A stretch of 64,000 bases of DNA from CAYQQJ01 sp964419935. GTDB lineage: Bacteria > Pseudomonadota > Gammaproteobacteria > Pseudomonadales > Cellvibrionaceae. Shown one piece after another: positions 18,818-27,534 of the stretch (position 1 is its first letter; each line of letters opens with the position of its first letter). Both the position numbers and the translations under genes were made by a program. The DNA is taken from NCBI GenBank assembly GCA_964419935.1, contig CAYQQJ010000009.1, positions 62,001-126,000 of the forward strand, read 5' to 3'. Below the pieces are notes generated by a model. The model saw only the letters and a list, made by a program, of their open reading frames with translations, was not told where the DNA came from and made no database searches.

Positions 18818-19231
18818 TCACTGACATTCCTTCAAGCAGTTGATCATCCAGGGAATGCCAAACTGATCTGTGACCATGCCGAATCGTTTGGCCCAGAAGG
18901 TTTCCTCCATTGGCATCATTACTTGCCCATTTTCCGCCAGCGCATGGTAAACCCGCTCAGCCTCAGCGATGTCGTCGACCAGGAGAGCGACAGATGTTCC
19001 CTGAGCCTTTTCAAAATAGTTCGGCGGGCAGTCGGAGCCCATGAGCAGAGTCCCGTCCAATGAAAGGCTCGTATGCATGATTTTGTCTTTGAAGTCTGCT
19101 GGAATGCCATCACAGCTGGGTGACTCCCCGAAAGTCGCCATCGCGTCAGGCTCAACGCCAAAGACACGGGAATAATAATCAAATGCTTCCCTGCAGTTGC
19201 CATTGAAATTCAGGTAGGGATTAACTTTCAT
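18818..19231 (-). CDS. VOC family protein, PhnB-like
   Basis: A 137-residue vicinal-oxygen-chelate protein of the PhnB/3-demethylubiquinone-like subgroup: YLNFNGNCREAFDYYSRVFG at the start, then IMHTSLSLDGTLLMGSDCPP, VALLVDDIAEAERVYHAL and DQFGIPWMINC at the end. Members are dimeric and often annotated as glyoxalase-like; substrate and metal are unknown. The stop is followed at once by the GGTAAAC repeat array. It is a single gene. Confidence 0.9.
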   Translation of the reverse strand: MKVNPYLNFNGNCREAFDYYSRVFGVEPDAMATFGESPSCDGIPADFKDKIMHTSLSLDGTLLMGSDCPPNYFEKAQGTSVALLVDDIAEAERVYHALAENGQVMMPMEETFWAKRFGMVTDQFGIPWMINCLKECQ

Positions 19232-19557
19232 GGTGAAAACTCCTGGTAAAGTAAGCGGGCTAAATGAAACTCGCGTGTTATTGCGTAGTTCTGCAGCTTA
19301 ATCGAACGGGAAGAGTTTAAATCGACAGTCTGCTGAATCTTTTTTGGAGTTGCCAGTGGGCTCGTCTTTCCAATCCCCTGGGACATTAAAAATCCTTGGA
19401 GTGGCGCCGAAACGCATTGAAATTTATCCCGTCATTGCTGGTCATACATTTACCAATCACCAATATGCTTACCCGTAGATCGAGCAGATGCAGTATATCC
19501 CGTAGATCCGCTGGCGCATGGTTCAGCAATGATTGCTGAACCATTACATGGGAAGTA
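19232..19557. promoter_or_regulatory. Intergenic region with perfect palindrome before the PAS-GGDEF-EAL gene
   Basis: This lies between divergent genes. At 19519-19543 the arms TGGTTCAGCAAT and ATTGCTGAACCA flank one base, 12 bp perfect on each side, ending 14 bases before ATG 19558. It may be an operator or a stem that touches the ribosome binding site GGGAAG. Direct repeats CCCGTAGATC occur at about 19472 and 19499. No gene was seen. Confidence 0.6.
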
Positions 19558-22200
19558 ATGCCTATGTCTACACTGCCTCCATCAGCCTACCAGGCTGTGT
19601 TCCGCTATTCGCCGGTTGGCGACTGCCTGGTTGCGCCAGATTTGACCATTCTGGATATCAATGATGTTCTACTGGAGGCCGTGCACCGCGCCCGGGAGGA
19701 CGTTGTCGGCAGGAGTTTTTTCATCGCGTTTCCTGAAGAGGCCGATGATGGCACTGGCAATGGCGCATTCACCGTCCGCAACTCAATGCTTCGCGTTATA
19801 GAAACGGGCCAACCAGAGACCATTGCGCTGCAACATTATCCGGTGCGGGTTAAGGATGGTGACGACGCCCACCATTTTGAAGACCGTTACTGGAGTTGCG
19901 TGAGCACGCCGGTATTTGATGACAATCAAAAGGTCATGTGCATTTCTCATAACGTCATGGACGTGACCGGGCTTGTGCACAGCAAAACCAATAGCAAACA
20001 GCCTACCGATGCAGAGCTGACACGTCTCGAATCCGCGCTGTTCCGCCGCGCCGGCACCGTGCAGGAGGTAAATAACGCACTGGAAGATGAAAGGGTACGA
20101 CTCAGGCATTTATTCGATCATGCGCCTGGTCTTGTTTTCTTCACGCGGGGTGAAAATCATGTCATTGAACAGGCGAATAACACCTTTTTCACATTCGCAG
20201 GGGAGCGCGAACTCAGCGGCAAAACAATGAAAGAGGCATTTCCTGAGCTGGTTGATCAAGGTGGCATCGAACTCCTGGATCGGGTCTATAAAACCGGGGA
20301 GCGTCGTGTGAAGCATGCACAAAGAGTCGTAATTAAAAAGCCGGGCGTGGAGGAGCAGGAATCAATCAATTATATCGATATGGTGTACCAGCCGATTGTG
20401 GATGCCCAAGGCCGAGTGACCGGCATTTGTGGTCAAGGGTTGGATATTACCGAGAAAAAACACATAGAGGATGACCTTCGCAGTCGCGAAGAGCGATGGA
20501 AAATGGCACTGGAGGCGTCCGGTGGAGGAGTTTGGGATATCGTCTTTACTGGGGATCCCAGTCAGGGCGATTACACCATAAGCTATTCCGACACCTGGCG
20601 AATTATGTTGGGGTATGGCCTTGACGAATTCTGCAGCGCCGCGCGGCAGTGGACGGACCGGGTTCATCCTGAGGATAAGGAGCGGGTAGCCGAAGACTTT
20701 CAAGCCCATATTCGCGGAGAGACCAAAACGTTTTCAAGTGAGTACCGGATCAAAAATCGCGATGGTCGCTGGATGTGGGTACTTAGCCGAGGCGCGGTTG
20801 TGGAACGGGATCAGTTCGGTCATTGCCGCCGGGTGGTGGGTACCAGTATTGATATTTCCTATCGCAAGCGCACTGAGCAACAGACCTGGCGCCAAGCCAA
20901 TTTCGATGCCCTGACCAATTTGCCCAACCGGCGCCTGTTTCGCGACCGCCTGGAACAGGAGGTGCGCAAGGCGTCCCGCTCGGGTCACGGTGTGGGTTTG
21001 CTCTTTATTGATCTTGATCGATTCAAAGGCGTGAATGATCTGCTCGGCCACGATGCTGGTGATCAACTACTGATGGAAGCCGGCGAGCGCATCGTCCACT
21101 GCGTGCGAGCATCGGATACAGTAGCGAGACTCGGTGGTGACGAATTCACCGTTATTCTGACGGAACTGGAAAATCAGCCGCACGTTGAAGAAACGGTCTG
21201 CAAAATTATTGATGCCCTGGCTATTCCATTTCAGCTCGGCAGTGAAGAAGCCTATATATCTGGCAGCGTGGGCATCACGTTTTACCCCCATGATGCCGAT
21301 GACCCCGAGGAGCTCATTCGCAATGCGGACCAGGCGATGTATAGCGCCAAAAAAAGCGGCCGCAATCAGTTCGCTTACTTTACCCGCAAAATGCAAAAAG
21401 AAGCCCATAAGCGCCTGCGTCTGAGTGGCGATTTGCGCAACGCATTGGCAGAGAATCAATTTGAAGTCTACTACCAGCCGATTGTGGAGTTGCAGCATCA
21501 GCAGGTTGCCAAGGCGGAAGCCCTGTTGCGCTGGCATCATCCGCGCCTGGGGCTGGTGGAACCGAATCGCTTTATACACCTCGCGGAAGAATCCCGCATG
21601 ATTAACAGCATTGGTGATTGGGTATTCGAGCAAGCGGCGGATCATTCCCAGCGCTGGAGTCAGCAACTGGGTCAACCGTTTGAAATCAGCGTGAATAAGT
21701 CACCGGTACAATTTGCCAGCCAGACTAACGGAACCAATTGGCCGCGTTCATTGCAAAGCCGGGGATCGGATTGTTGTGTATCTGTCGAGATTACTGAGCG
21801 TATTCTGGCTGATGCGTCTCAGGATGTTGCAGAAATTCTGTTGCAGTACCGTGACGCCGGTATTGCGGTGGCATTGGATGATTTCGGCACCGGCTATTCT
21901 TCCATGGCCTACCTGAAAAAATTCGATATCGATTACCTGAAAATCGACCAATCATTCATTCAGGATATCGAGCGCAGCGCCGGCAGCCGCACCATCACCA
22001 AATCCATCGTTGTCATGGCTCATGAGCTCGGCTTGAGAGCCATCGCGGAAGGAATAGAAACCCAGGGCCAGGCCGAATTCCTGCAAGACATCGGCTGCGA
22101 CTTCGGTCAAGGCTACTTATATTCCCGCCCCGTCCCTCCCGCGGCATTCGAACAACTGCTTGCCAGCCGCCTGTTAGCGCCCAACGAACAGCGGCACTGA
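19558..22200 (+). CDS. PAS-PAS-PAS-GGDEF-EAL cyclic-di-GMP protein
   Basis: An 880-residue cytoplasmic signalling protein with no membrane helix. Three PAS regions are seen (about 10-130, 195-300, 310-445; the third ends in a PAC-type WVLSRGAVVERD...VVGTSIDIS). GGDEF (about 450-605) has an intact RLGGDEF and an RASD inhibitory site placed as in active cyclases. EAL (about 625-870) keeps EALLRW, VEITER, DDFGTGYSS, YLKIDQSF and AIAEGIET. Both synthesis and breakdown of cyclic-di-GMP are possible. ATG 19558 or the ATG two codons later could start it. It is a single gene behind a perfect palindrome. Confidence 0.94.
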   Translation: MPMSTLPPSAYQAVFRYSPVGDCLVAPDLTILDINDVLLEAVHRAREDVVGRSFFIAFPEEADDGTGNGAFTVRNSMLRVIETGQPETIALQHYPVRVKDGDDAHHFEDRYWSCVSTPVFDDNQKVMCISHNVMDVTGLVHSKTNSKQPTDAELTRLESALFRRAGTVQEVNNALEDERVRLRHLFDHAPGLVFFTRGENHVIEQANNTFFTFAGERELSGKTMKEAFPELVDQGGIELLDRVYKTGERRVKHAQRVVIKKPGVEEQESINYIDMVYQPIVDAQGRVTGICGQGLDITEKKHIEDDLRSREERWKMALEASGGGVWDIVFTGDPSQGDYTISYSDTWRIMLGYGLDEFCSAARQWTDRVHPEDKERVAEDFQAHIRGETKTFSSEYRIKNRDGRWMWVLSRGAVVERDQFGHCRRVVGTSIDISYRKRTEQQTWRQANFDALTNLPNRRLFRDRLEQEVRKASRSGHGVGLLFIDLDRFKGVNDLLGHDAGDQLLMEAGERIVHCVRASDTVARLGGDEFTVILTELENQPHVEETVCKIIDALAIPFQLGSEEAYISGSVGITFYPHDADDPEELIRNADQAMYSAKKSGRNQFAYFTRKMQKEAHKRLRLSGDLRNALAENQFEVYYQPIVELQHQQVAKAEALLRWHHPRLGLVEPNRFIHLAEESRMINSIGDWVFEQAADHSQRWSQQLGQPFEISVNKSPVQFASQTNGTNWPRSLQSRGSDCCVSVEITERILADASQDVAEILLQYRDAGIAVALDDFGTGYSSMAYLKKFDIDYLKIDQSFIQDIERSAGSRTITKSIVVMAHELGLRAIAEGIETQGQAEFLQDIGCDFGQGYLYSRPVPPAAFEQLLASRLLAPNEQRH

Positions 22201-22409
22201 AGCTCAAACGGCCTTAACCGGCTTCCCCTGGGGTCCAGAATTCCCGATCAACCTTCCTCCGCTGACAAGGGTAATATTTTTGATGTCTCTCCCAATCTTC
22301 CTTGTACCCGCAGGGAAATCACCGAACCCGTATATAAGCTAAACTATCAATCACGCCAGCAAGCCTGCCAACCAACGACGGGCTCAATCACCGCAGTGGG
22401 AACAGCACA

Positions 22410-23033
22410 ATGGGCACATACGCCGTTATCGATTTCGAAACCACAGGGCTCTCGCCCAGCTACGGCGCGCGCCCCACGGAAATCGCGGTAGTCATGGTAC
22501 AAGACCACCAAATTGTCGGCCGCTACCAAAGCCTCATGAACCCCGGCGTTCCCATTCCCTATGACATACAAGCGCTGACCGGCATCACCAACGCCATGGT
22601 CAAGGCCGCCCCCAGCATTGCGGAAGTCATGCAGGAAGCGGCAGATTTTGTGGGGAGTCACCCGCTGGTCGCCCACAACGCCGCCTTTGACCGCAAGTTC
22701 TGGGAATACTGCCTAACCGGGTCATGCCAGCCAAACCCGGTATTCATCTGTTCACTGTTGCTCGCGCGGCGCCTGTTTCCAGAAGCACCCAATCACCGGT
22801 TGTCCACCCTTGTTCAGGCGTTAGGCTTGCCGATGACCGGCCGCTACCACAGGGCATTGGCCGACGCCGAAGCCACCGCCTACCTGCTGATTCATTTCAA
22901 GAGAGAATTGTTAAGCCGGTTCGGCATTGAGGCCGTTGAGCAGGATTTGCTCATAGCCATTCAGAAAGCCAGCCGGAAAAAGCTGGAGCAATGTATTGAA
23001 AACCACCGCGCCAGATGTGGCGCGGTGGCATAA
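22410..23033 (+). CDS. DEDDh 3'-5' exonuclease (DnaQ-like)
   Basis: A 207-residue exonuclease domain: motif I VIDFETTGLSP, motif II near VAHNAAFDRKFW, and motif III HRALADAEATAYLL with the catalytic histidine, giving the DEDDh subtype. It resembles the proofreading subunit fold of DNA polymerase III epsilon but lacks its polymerase-binding tail, so it is more likely a stand-alone DNase or RNase in repair. It is convergent with yfbR, with a gap of only six bases. Confidence 0.92.
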   Translation: MGTYAVIDFETTGLSPSYGARPTEIAVVMVQDHQIVGRYQSLMNPGVPIPYDIQALTGITNAMVKAAPSIAEVMQEAADFVGSHPLVAHNAAFDRKFWEYCLTGSCQPNPVFICSLLLARRLFPEAPNHRLSTLVQALGLPMTGRYHRALADAEATAYLLIHFKRELLSRFGIEAVEQDLLIAIQKASRKKLEQCIENHRARCGAVA

Positions 23034-23039
23034 CCAACT

Positions 23040-23624
23040 TCAAACCAACAATTCATCCAACGTCAGCGCATAACTCGGCGTAAAGGTCTCCATAAAATAC
23101 CGCACCTCCGGTAAATCAATATCCCTGAGTCGCTCCTTGATGGAATTCGCCGCCGTAGAAAACTCGGCATTCCCCGCCGACAGCTCCATCTGGCATTTGA
23201 TGTAAGCCGAAATGGTATCCGCCGCCTTAATAAGCGCCTTGTGATCCTTGGGAATCTTCTCCTCAATCATCACCGGCTCATAGTCAGCCTGTAACTCTAC
23301 GGGAAGCAAACTCAACAGCTCCCTCTCCGCCTCACGCTCAATCGACTTATAAGCGTGCGTAATCTCGGAGGAGTGGTACTTGATGGGGGAGGGCATGTCG
23401 CCCGTAATCACCTCACTGCAGTCATGGTAAATAGCGGCCACCACCACAGCATTCACATCCACGTCCCCATCAAAATACCGGTTTCGTATCAGCGCCAACC
23501 CATGGGCAATGGCCGCCACCTCCCAGCTGTGCTCCATCACATTCTCACGAACCGTATTGCGCTTCAGACCCCAACGCTGGAGCCAACGGATTTTGCTGAT
23601 ATAGGCGTAGAAGTGGCTTTTCAT
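23040..23624 (-). CDS. yfbR: 5'-deoxynucleotidase YfbR
   Basis: A 194-residue HD-domain phosphohydrolase acting on deoxyribonucleoside 5'-monophosphates. Metal-binding pieces are ENVMEHSWEVAAIAHGL (first His), AAIYHDCSEVITGDMPSP (HD pair) and KAADTISAYIKC (distal Asp). ATG 23624 has a GGGAG site six bases upstream and matches the family start MKSHFYAYI; the longer frame adds nine residues without support. Confidence 0.93.
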   Translation of the reverse strand: MKSHFYAYISKIRWLQRWGLKRNTVRENVMEHSWEVAAIAHGLALIRNRYFDGDVDVNAVVVAAIYHDCSEVITGDMPSPIKYHSSEITHAYKSIEREAERELLSLLPVELQADYEPVMIEEKIPKDHKALIKAADTISAYIKCQMELSAGNAEFSTAANSIKERLRDIDLPEVRYFMETFTPSYALTLDELLV

Positions 23625-23826
23625 ACATCTCCCGGAGTTCATGGATTGCACATCGGCTTAGAGGGCGGTTCTATCAGTTGATTGTGGTCACCAATTAGAG
23701 GTGCCCTAAAGTACCAGAATCTGCGGGTAGCGGCCCAGCCGCTTTTCCCCCGGCTATGGAAAGCCCTGCTACTGAGGAGGCATCGGCAGCGTCGCCTTGA
23801 CGCCGGCTGTGAAGTGTCCCTACACT

Positions 23827-23870
23827 AAGTGGACATAAAAGACCTTTATGGGCGACTTTAATGTCTACTT
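23827..23870 (+). promoter_or_regulatory. Inverted repeat, probable AbiEi operator
   Basis: Arms AAGTGGACATAAAAG (23827-23841) and CTTTAATGTCTACTT (23856-23870) are complementary with few mismatches and end three bases before the start codon of the antitoxin gene. AbiEi antitoxins are known to bind inverted repeats at their own promoter. A normal ribosome binding site is not evident, so the transcript could be short-leadered. Confidence 0.6.
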
Positions 23871-23873
23871 GTT

Positions 23874-24410
23874 ATGGATAAAACTACAGCTCTAACGCGA
23901 CTGAATGAATGGGACCGGCAAGGTCGGTACGTCTTCACTCGGGCTGATCTCGCCAAAATCTTCCACGAGGACAGCCCGCGGGCGTTTAAAGCCGGGCTTG
24001 AACGCTTGGTCAAAGATGGCTTGCTGCAGCGGCCTGTGCGGGGAGTCTACGTGTTTACACTGGCCCAAAACAGCGATAGCCATACCATTGAACTTGTGGC
24101 CAAGGCCTTGCGTCGCGGGGAGTACAATTACGTGAGCCTGGAATCTGCTCTCAGCGAATATGGCGCCATTTCGCAGGTTCCGGTAGATAGGCTCACGGTG
24201 ATGACCACCGGACGCAAGGGGCTTTACCGCACACCGTTTGGCACCATTGAGTTTACCCATACAAAACGCAAACCGGCGGCTATTATAACGGGGGCTGCCA
24301 ATGTGAAACGCCCCCTCCGATTGGCAAATCCACGCACGGCCTGGCGGGACTTGAAACGAGTGGGTAGAAACACCCACTTGGTTGATGAAAGGGAGCTGAT
24401 TCATGATTGA
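23874..24410 (+). CDS. abiEi: Type IV toxin-antitoxin AbiEi antitoxin
   Basis: A 178-residue protein with the AbiEi architecture: an N-terminal winged helix (about 1-60, VFTRADLAKIFHEDSPRAFK, GLLQRPVRGVYVF) and a C-terminal antitoxin domain (YVSLESALSEYGAISQVP, FGTIEFTHTKR, ANPRTAWRDLKRVGRN). It represses its own operon and, in a type IV manner, counteracts the toxin without stable binding. Its end overlaps the toxin start by eight bases (ATGATTGA), so the two are translationally coupled. Confidence 0.93.
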   Translation: MDKTTALTRLNEWDRQGRYVFTRADLAKIFHEDSPRAFKAGLERLVKDGLLQRPVRGVYVFTLAQNSDSHTIELVAKALRRGEYNYVSLESALSEYGAISQVPVDRLTVMTTGRKGLYRTPFGTIEFTHTKRKPAAIITGAANVKRPLRLANPRTAWRDLKRVGRNTHLVDERELIHD

Positions 24411-25326
24411 CAGGGCGGACTTTGAACAACTCACCAACATGGCAATGCAGGATCCAGGGCGCACTCATATGCGTCCGGTGGTGCAAAAGGAGCTGTTGCA
24501 TTACGACATCCTTTACAGCTTGGATGCGGAGGGATTGCTGGATAAGTTAACCTTTCAGGGAGGAACTTCGCTGCGTCTGTGTTACGGCTCTAATCGCTTC
24601 AGCGAAGATCTGGATTTCGTCGGGGGTAAAAGCTTTACCCGTGCACAGTTGGACCCCATCAAACAATGTATCGAAGACTACGTCGGCCAACGCTACGGCT
24701 TGGAGGTGAAGGTAAAAGAGCCGTCTGCTTTAAAAAAAGAGCATGAATACGCGGATCTGAAAATCGACAAATGGCAAATTTCAGTAGTAACGGCGCCAGA
24801 GCACAAGGATGTTCCTCAACAGCGGGTAAAAATTGAAGTCGCAAACATTGACGCCTATTCACGGGAACCGAAAGCTCTACAAATCAACTACCCATTCTTG
24901 CCGGATGGCTATGGCGATACACTTGTTTTGACGGAATCCCTGTCCGAAGTGATGGCCGACAAGCTGGTCTCCCTGGTGAATACCACGGGATACGTTCGTA
25001 ATCGCGATATCTGGGACCTGCGCTGGTTGAAGCAGCAGGGTGCAGATTTACGTTTGGATTGGGTTGCACAGAAAATTATCGACTACCGTATTAGCGACTA
25101 CCCGCAAAAGCTGGACGCCATGCTGGCGCGCTTGCCCGCGATTATCAATGGAGAGGTTTTTCACCGGGAGATGTCCCGCTTTATTCCCCAGGACGTTGCG
25201 GAAAGAACGCTGAATAAGCCCAAATTCTACAATTTTCTCACGGGAGAAATAACAGATATGCTACGGCGAGTTCAGGTTGAATTCGGAGCATCGGCTTCAT
25301 CAAGCAATGATGATTTTGAGTTGTAA
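24403..25326 (+). CDS. abiEii: AbiEii/AbiGii nucleotidyltransferase toxin
   Basis: A 307-residue DNA polymerase beta-like nucleotidyltransferase. The catalytic motif GGTSLRL (53-59) with RFSEDLDFV (65-73, Asp69 and Asp71) is intact, and downstream LSEVMADKLVSLVN and NRDIWDLRWL are typical of the family. AbiEii toxins are bacteriostatic; related toxins add nucleotides to tRNA, and the pair gives abortive infection against phage. It follows its antitoxin directly. A longer-lived toxin with an intact antitoxin suggests a working module. Confidence 0.94.
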   Translation: MIDRADFEQLTNMAMQDPGRTHMRPVVQKELLHYDILYSLDAEGLLDKLTFQGGTSLRLCYGSNRFSEDLDFVGGKSFTRAQLDPIKQCIEDYVGQRYGLEVKVKEPSALKKEHEYADLKIDKWQISVVTAPEHKDVPQQRVKIEVANIDAYSREPKALQINYPFLPDGYGDTLVLTESLSEVMADKLVSLVNTTGYVRNRDIWDLRWLKQQGADLRLDWVAQKIIDYRISDYPQKLDAMLARLPAIINGEVFHREMSRFIPQDVAERTLNKPKFYNFLTGEITDMLRRVQVEFGASASSSNDDFEL

Positions 25327-25532
25327 TGGTGGCGGGGTCGACAAGCTCCGTCCCCTGGCAAGGAGAGGGCTGGGCTGGGTCCAAGAAAGGGAGTTTCAGC
25401 AAGTCGAGAAATCTATCGGCAGGAAGCTGCAAACAGCCGAGAAAAGGGCGGCCAGCAGCTGCCCCCAAGCCATCATTAGCTGTAATTCCAAACCAAATAA
25501 CATTCATAGCAAAAAGCTCCGCAGGATCAACC

Positions 25533-25901
25533 ATGAACGAATTCATCACACTCCGAGATAAAGCCCGTAAATTCGCGGACGATCGCGACTGGAACCAATA
25601 CCACTCCCCCAAAAACCTGTCTATGGCGCTGAGCGGTGAAGTCGCTGAACTGCTGGAGATATTCCAGTGGCTGACCGAAGATCAATCACGGAGCCTAACA
25701 CCGGAACAAAAACAAGAAGCCGCCCATGAAATAGCCGATGTTCAAATCTACCTGATCCGCCTGGCTGACAAACTCGGGATCGATATCAATACCGCAGTTG
25801 AAGAAAAGATGGTTATCAACGAAATCCGCTATCCAGCGGATAAGGTGAAGGGCAGCTCCAAGAAATATACGGCTTACCAGAATGATAAAAACAAGATCTA
25901 A
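25533..25901 (+). CDS. MazG-like nucleotide pyrophosphohydrolase
   Basis: A 122-residue single MazG-type domain of the dCTPase/RS21-C6 kind: DRDWNQYHSPKNLSMAL, GEVAELLEIFQW (first Glu pair), HEIADVQIYLIRLADKLGID (ExxD) and a KKYTAYQ-like tail. It would hydrolyse NTPs or dNTPs to the monophosphate, a house-cleaning activity also used against phage nucleotides. ATG 25533 has an AGGA site; the frame upstream to 25326 overlaps the abiEii stop and has no similarity. Confidence 0.88.
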   Translation: MNEFITLRDKARKFADDRDWNQYHSPKNLSMALSGEVAELLEIFQWLTEDQSRSLTPEQKQEAAHEIADVQIYLIRLADKLGIDINTAVEEKMVINEIRYPADKVKGSSKKYTAYQNDKNKI

Positions 25902-25905
25902 AGCC

Positions 25906-25951
25906 GTAAGTCGGGTCAGACGCAAGTTAAACGAGAGGGGCCACCCGACAT
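25906..25951. repeat. REP-like intergenic repeat, diverged copy 4
   Basis: GTAAGTCGGGTCAGACGC and GGCCACCCGACATT resemble the start and middle of copies 1-3 but the centre differs. Similarity is weaker than between the other copies. Confidence 0.45.
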
Positions 25952-26081
25952 TGCTGACATTGCGAAGCGATTACCTCAATCATTCACAAAAAACCCGCGT
26001 ACATTGATAATGCACATGACAATATAGTGAACACTTTTACCCCGCCCCGTTGATATGACCGGACATGTTAGAAAATTCCAA

Positions 26082-26133
26082 TTTCTATACATGTCGCTTC
26101 GATATGTATAAATAACGGCTTCTTCTATACATG
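26082..26133. repeat. TTCTATACATG repeat pair
   Basis: TTTCTATACATG at 26082 and TTCTATACATG at 26123 flank GATATGTATAAATAAC. The same words TATAAATAAC and TTCTATACA recur in the same order at 40291-40340. It lies between mazG-like and the first gene of the unknown cluster. Confidence 0.6.
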
Positions 26134-26173
26134 GCAGGCCTCACCATCCCAAAAATGCTAAAAACGTCGTAGC

Positions 26174-26755
26174 TTATCGTCCACCGTTGGTCTTCTTCTG
26201 AAGCATTCGACGCTTCTCATCTCGCTCCTTAAGATATATGAGCTTTACCCGCATAATTTCAGCGAAAAGCGTAAAGCTAACTGAGCGTGACAACCAAAAC
26301 AGGAAAGCAGCCAATGCAGTAGCCGCAAGAGGAAAAATCGTATCGCTGAATGAAAGCCCCTTCACCAATGCGAATGCAGTGAAGCCGCAGCACGTAGCCA
26401 GCATCAACTTGAGGTAGAGTAAAAGATCCTGTTGTGCATACACCTGGCCGAGGAGGACGCGAAGCATTAGTACGCCGTGAGTCAAAACTACACCTAATAT
26501 ACCTATGACGACAAAATATCCTCTAAAATCGATTGGCTCGTTCTGAAAAGTGGTGAATTGAAGGAACAAAATAAGAGCTAGGCCAGGAAAATTACCCAAA
26601 AAACCAACGGTGCCGAGGGCTAAGCCGCCGGGCGTGAAGGCCAGGAAGAGGTTGCCTTTAGAGATAGAGTCAATAAGCTGCCATACCTCCCCATTCACAC
26701 ATTGATCACGGTAAGCTCGTGGCGTCACTTGTGCACGCGTTGGGTATGAAATCAT
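26174..26755 (-). CDS. Hypothetical multi-pass membrane protein
   Basis: A 193-residue protein that is not recognised. Hydrophobic segments at about 38-62, 80-102, 115-132 and 138-162 suggest four membrane helices. Both ends are hydrophilic, and the C-terminus is highly basic (KERDEKRRMLQKKTNGGR). There is no signal peptide. It is the last gene of a three-gene minus-strand cluster (127-, 220- and 193-residue proteins) that is more AT-rich than the flanking core genes. A membrane effector of a defence module is one possible reading, based only on location. Confidence 0.7.
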   Translation of the reverse strand: MISYPTRAQVTPRAYRDQCVNGEVWQLIDSISKGNLFLAFTPGGLALGTVGFLGNFPGLALILFLQFTTFQNEPIDFRGYFVVIGILGVVLTHGVLMLRVLLGQVYAQQDLLLYLKLMLATCCGFTAFALVKGLSFSDTIFPLAATALAAFLFWLSRSVSFTLFAEIMRVKLIYLKERDEKRRMLQKKTNGGR

Positions 26756-26832
26756 ATTCTTCTCACCATAAAAGTGGCGAGTCGTGGCGCGAAAAATACC
26801 ATTAAACGGATTTTGCTCATATCGCGAATTTT

Positions 26833-27495
26833 CTAAGCATATAGAGTCGCTAGGTGGAAGTTAGTGCGCTGGCGGATATTTTGTGTTCCAGCATTATCTC
26901 CCACCGTGACCTTTGGCGCGTACGAATCGGTTAGTACCGAGGTGGCACCGCCCGCTTTTAACGCTTGCACGAGATCCCCTTGAGGAATTTTTGGATTGTT
27001 GCTTTTACTAAACACATGAAGCTGAAGGGTTCCCGATACGCCCAATTGTTTTGCAGCATCCAATAGCGTACGGCATGTGCTGCTATATAAATTTTTGTTC
27101 GCCCTGATTAACGCAGCGTTGCCCATTTCTGTTTCGCGCTCAGCGTTTAGGTTCTTTATATAAATGTCCTTAAGCAGAACGTCTGGCTTCACCTTGAAAT
27201 ATCCGGCAGCTATCTTTACCGCAGCGACAATATCTTGGGGAACGGCGGAGTTTACGCCATAGACCCAAACCTCACCTTCAATCAATGCTGCTTTTTTGGT
27301 AATTGTCGCTACTCGATCCTCGAATGGCGAGATAGTTACACCTGCATTTCGCGCTTTCCAAACGGAAAGCCCCTCAAGGGATGTTCGTAACACATAAGAG
27401 CGAACTTTACGTTCGTTTCCAAATATCAATTCGACGTCGGTTTTGAATTCATATTTTCCTTCAGCTATGGTGGTCGCGCCGCTAGCTACGTTCAT
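26833..27495 (-). CDS. Hypothetical protein, 220 residues
   Basis: This is not recognised. It is a soluble protein without signal peptide or membrane helix. The N-terminal part (1-90) is rich in alternating beta-type residues (YEFKTDVELIFGNERKVRSY, EGEVWVYGV). The C-terminal part (95-220) mixes helices (AAVKIAAGYFKV, LLDAAKQLGV) and strands (LQLHVFSKSN) and ends in NFHLATLYA. It starts 39 bp after the 127-residue gene and 77 bp before the membrane protein gene, so the three are probably co-transcribed. No catalytic motif was found by eye. Confidence 0.7.
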   Translation of the reverse strand: MNVASGATTIAEGKYEFKTDVELIFGNERKVRSYVLRTSLEGLSVWKARNAGVTISPFEDRVATITKKAALIEGEVWVYGVNSAVPQDIVAAVKIAAGYFKVKPDVLLKDIYIKNLNAERETEMGNAALIRANKNLYSSTCRTLLDAAKQLGVSGTLQLHVFSKSNNPKIPQGDLVQALKAGGATSVLTDSYAPKVTVGDNAGTQNIRQRTNFHLATLYA

Positions 27496-27534
27496 TTTTT
27501 ATTCCTTATAAAAACGGTTCAAAATCCACTTGAA

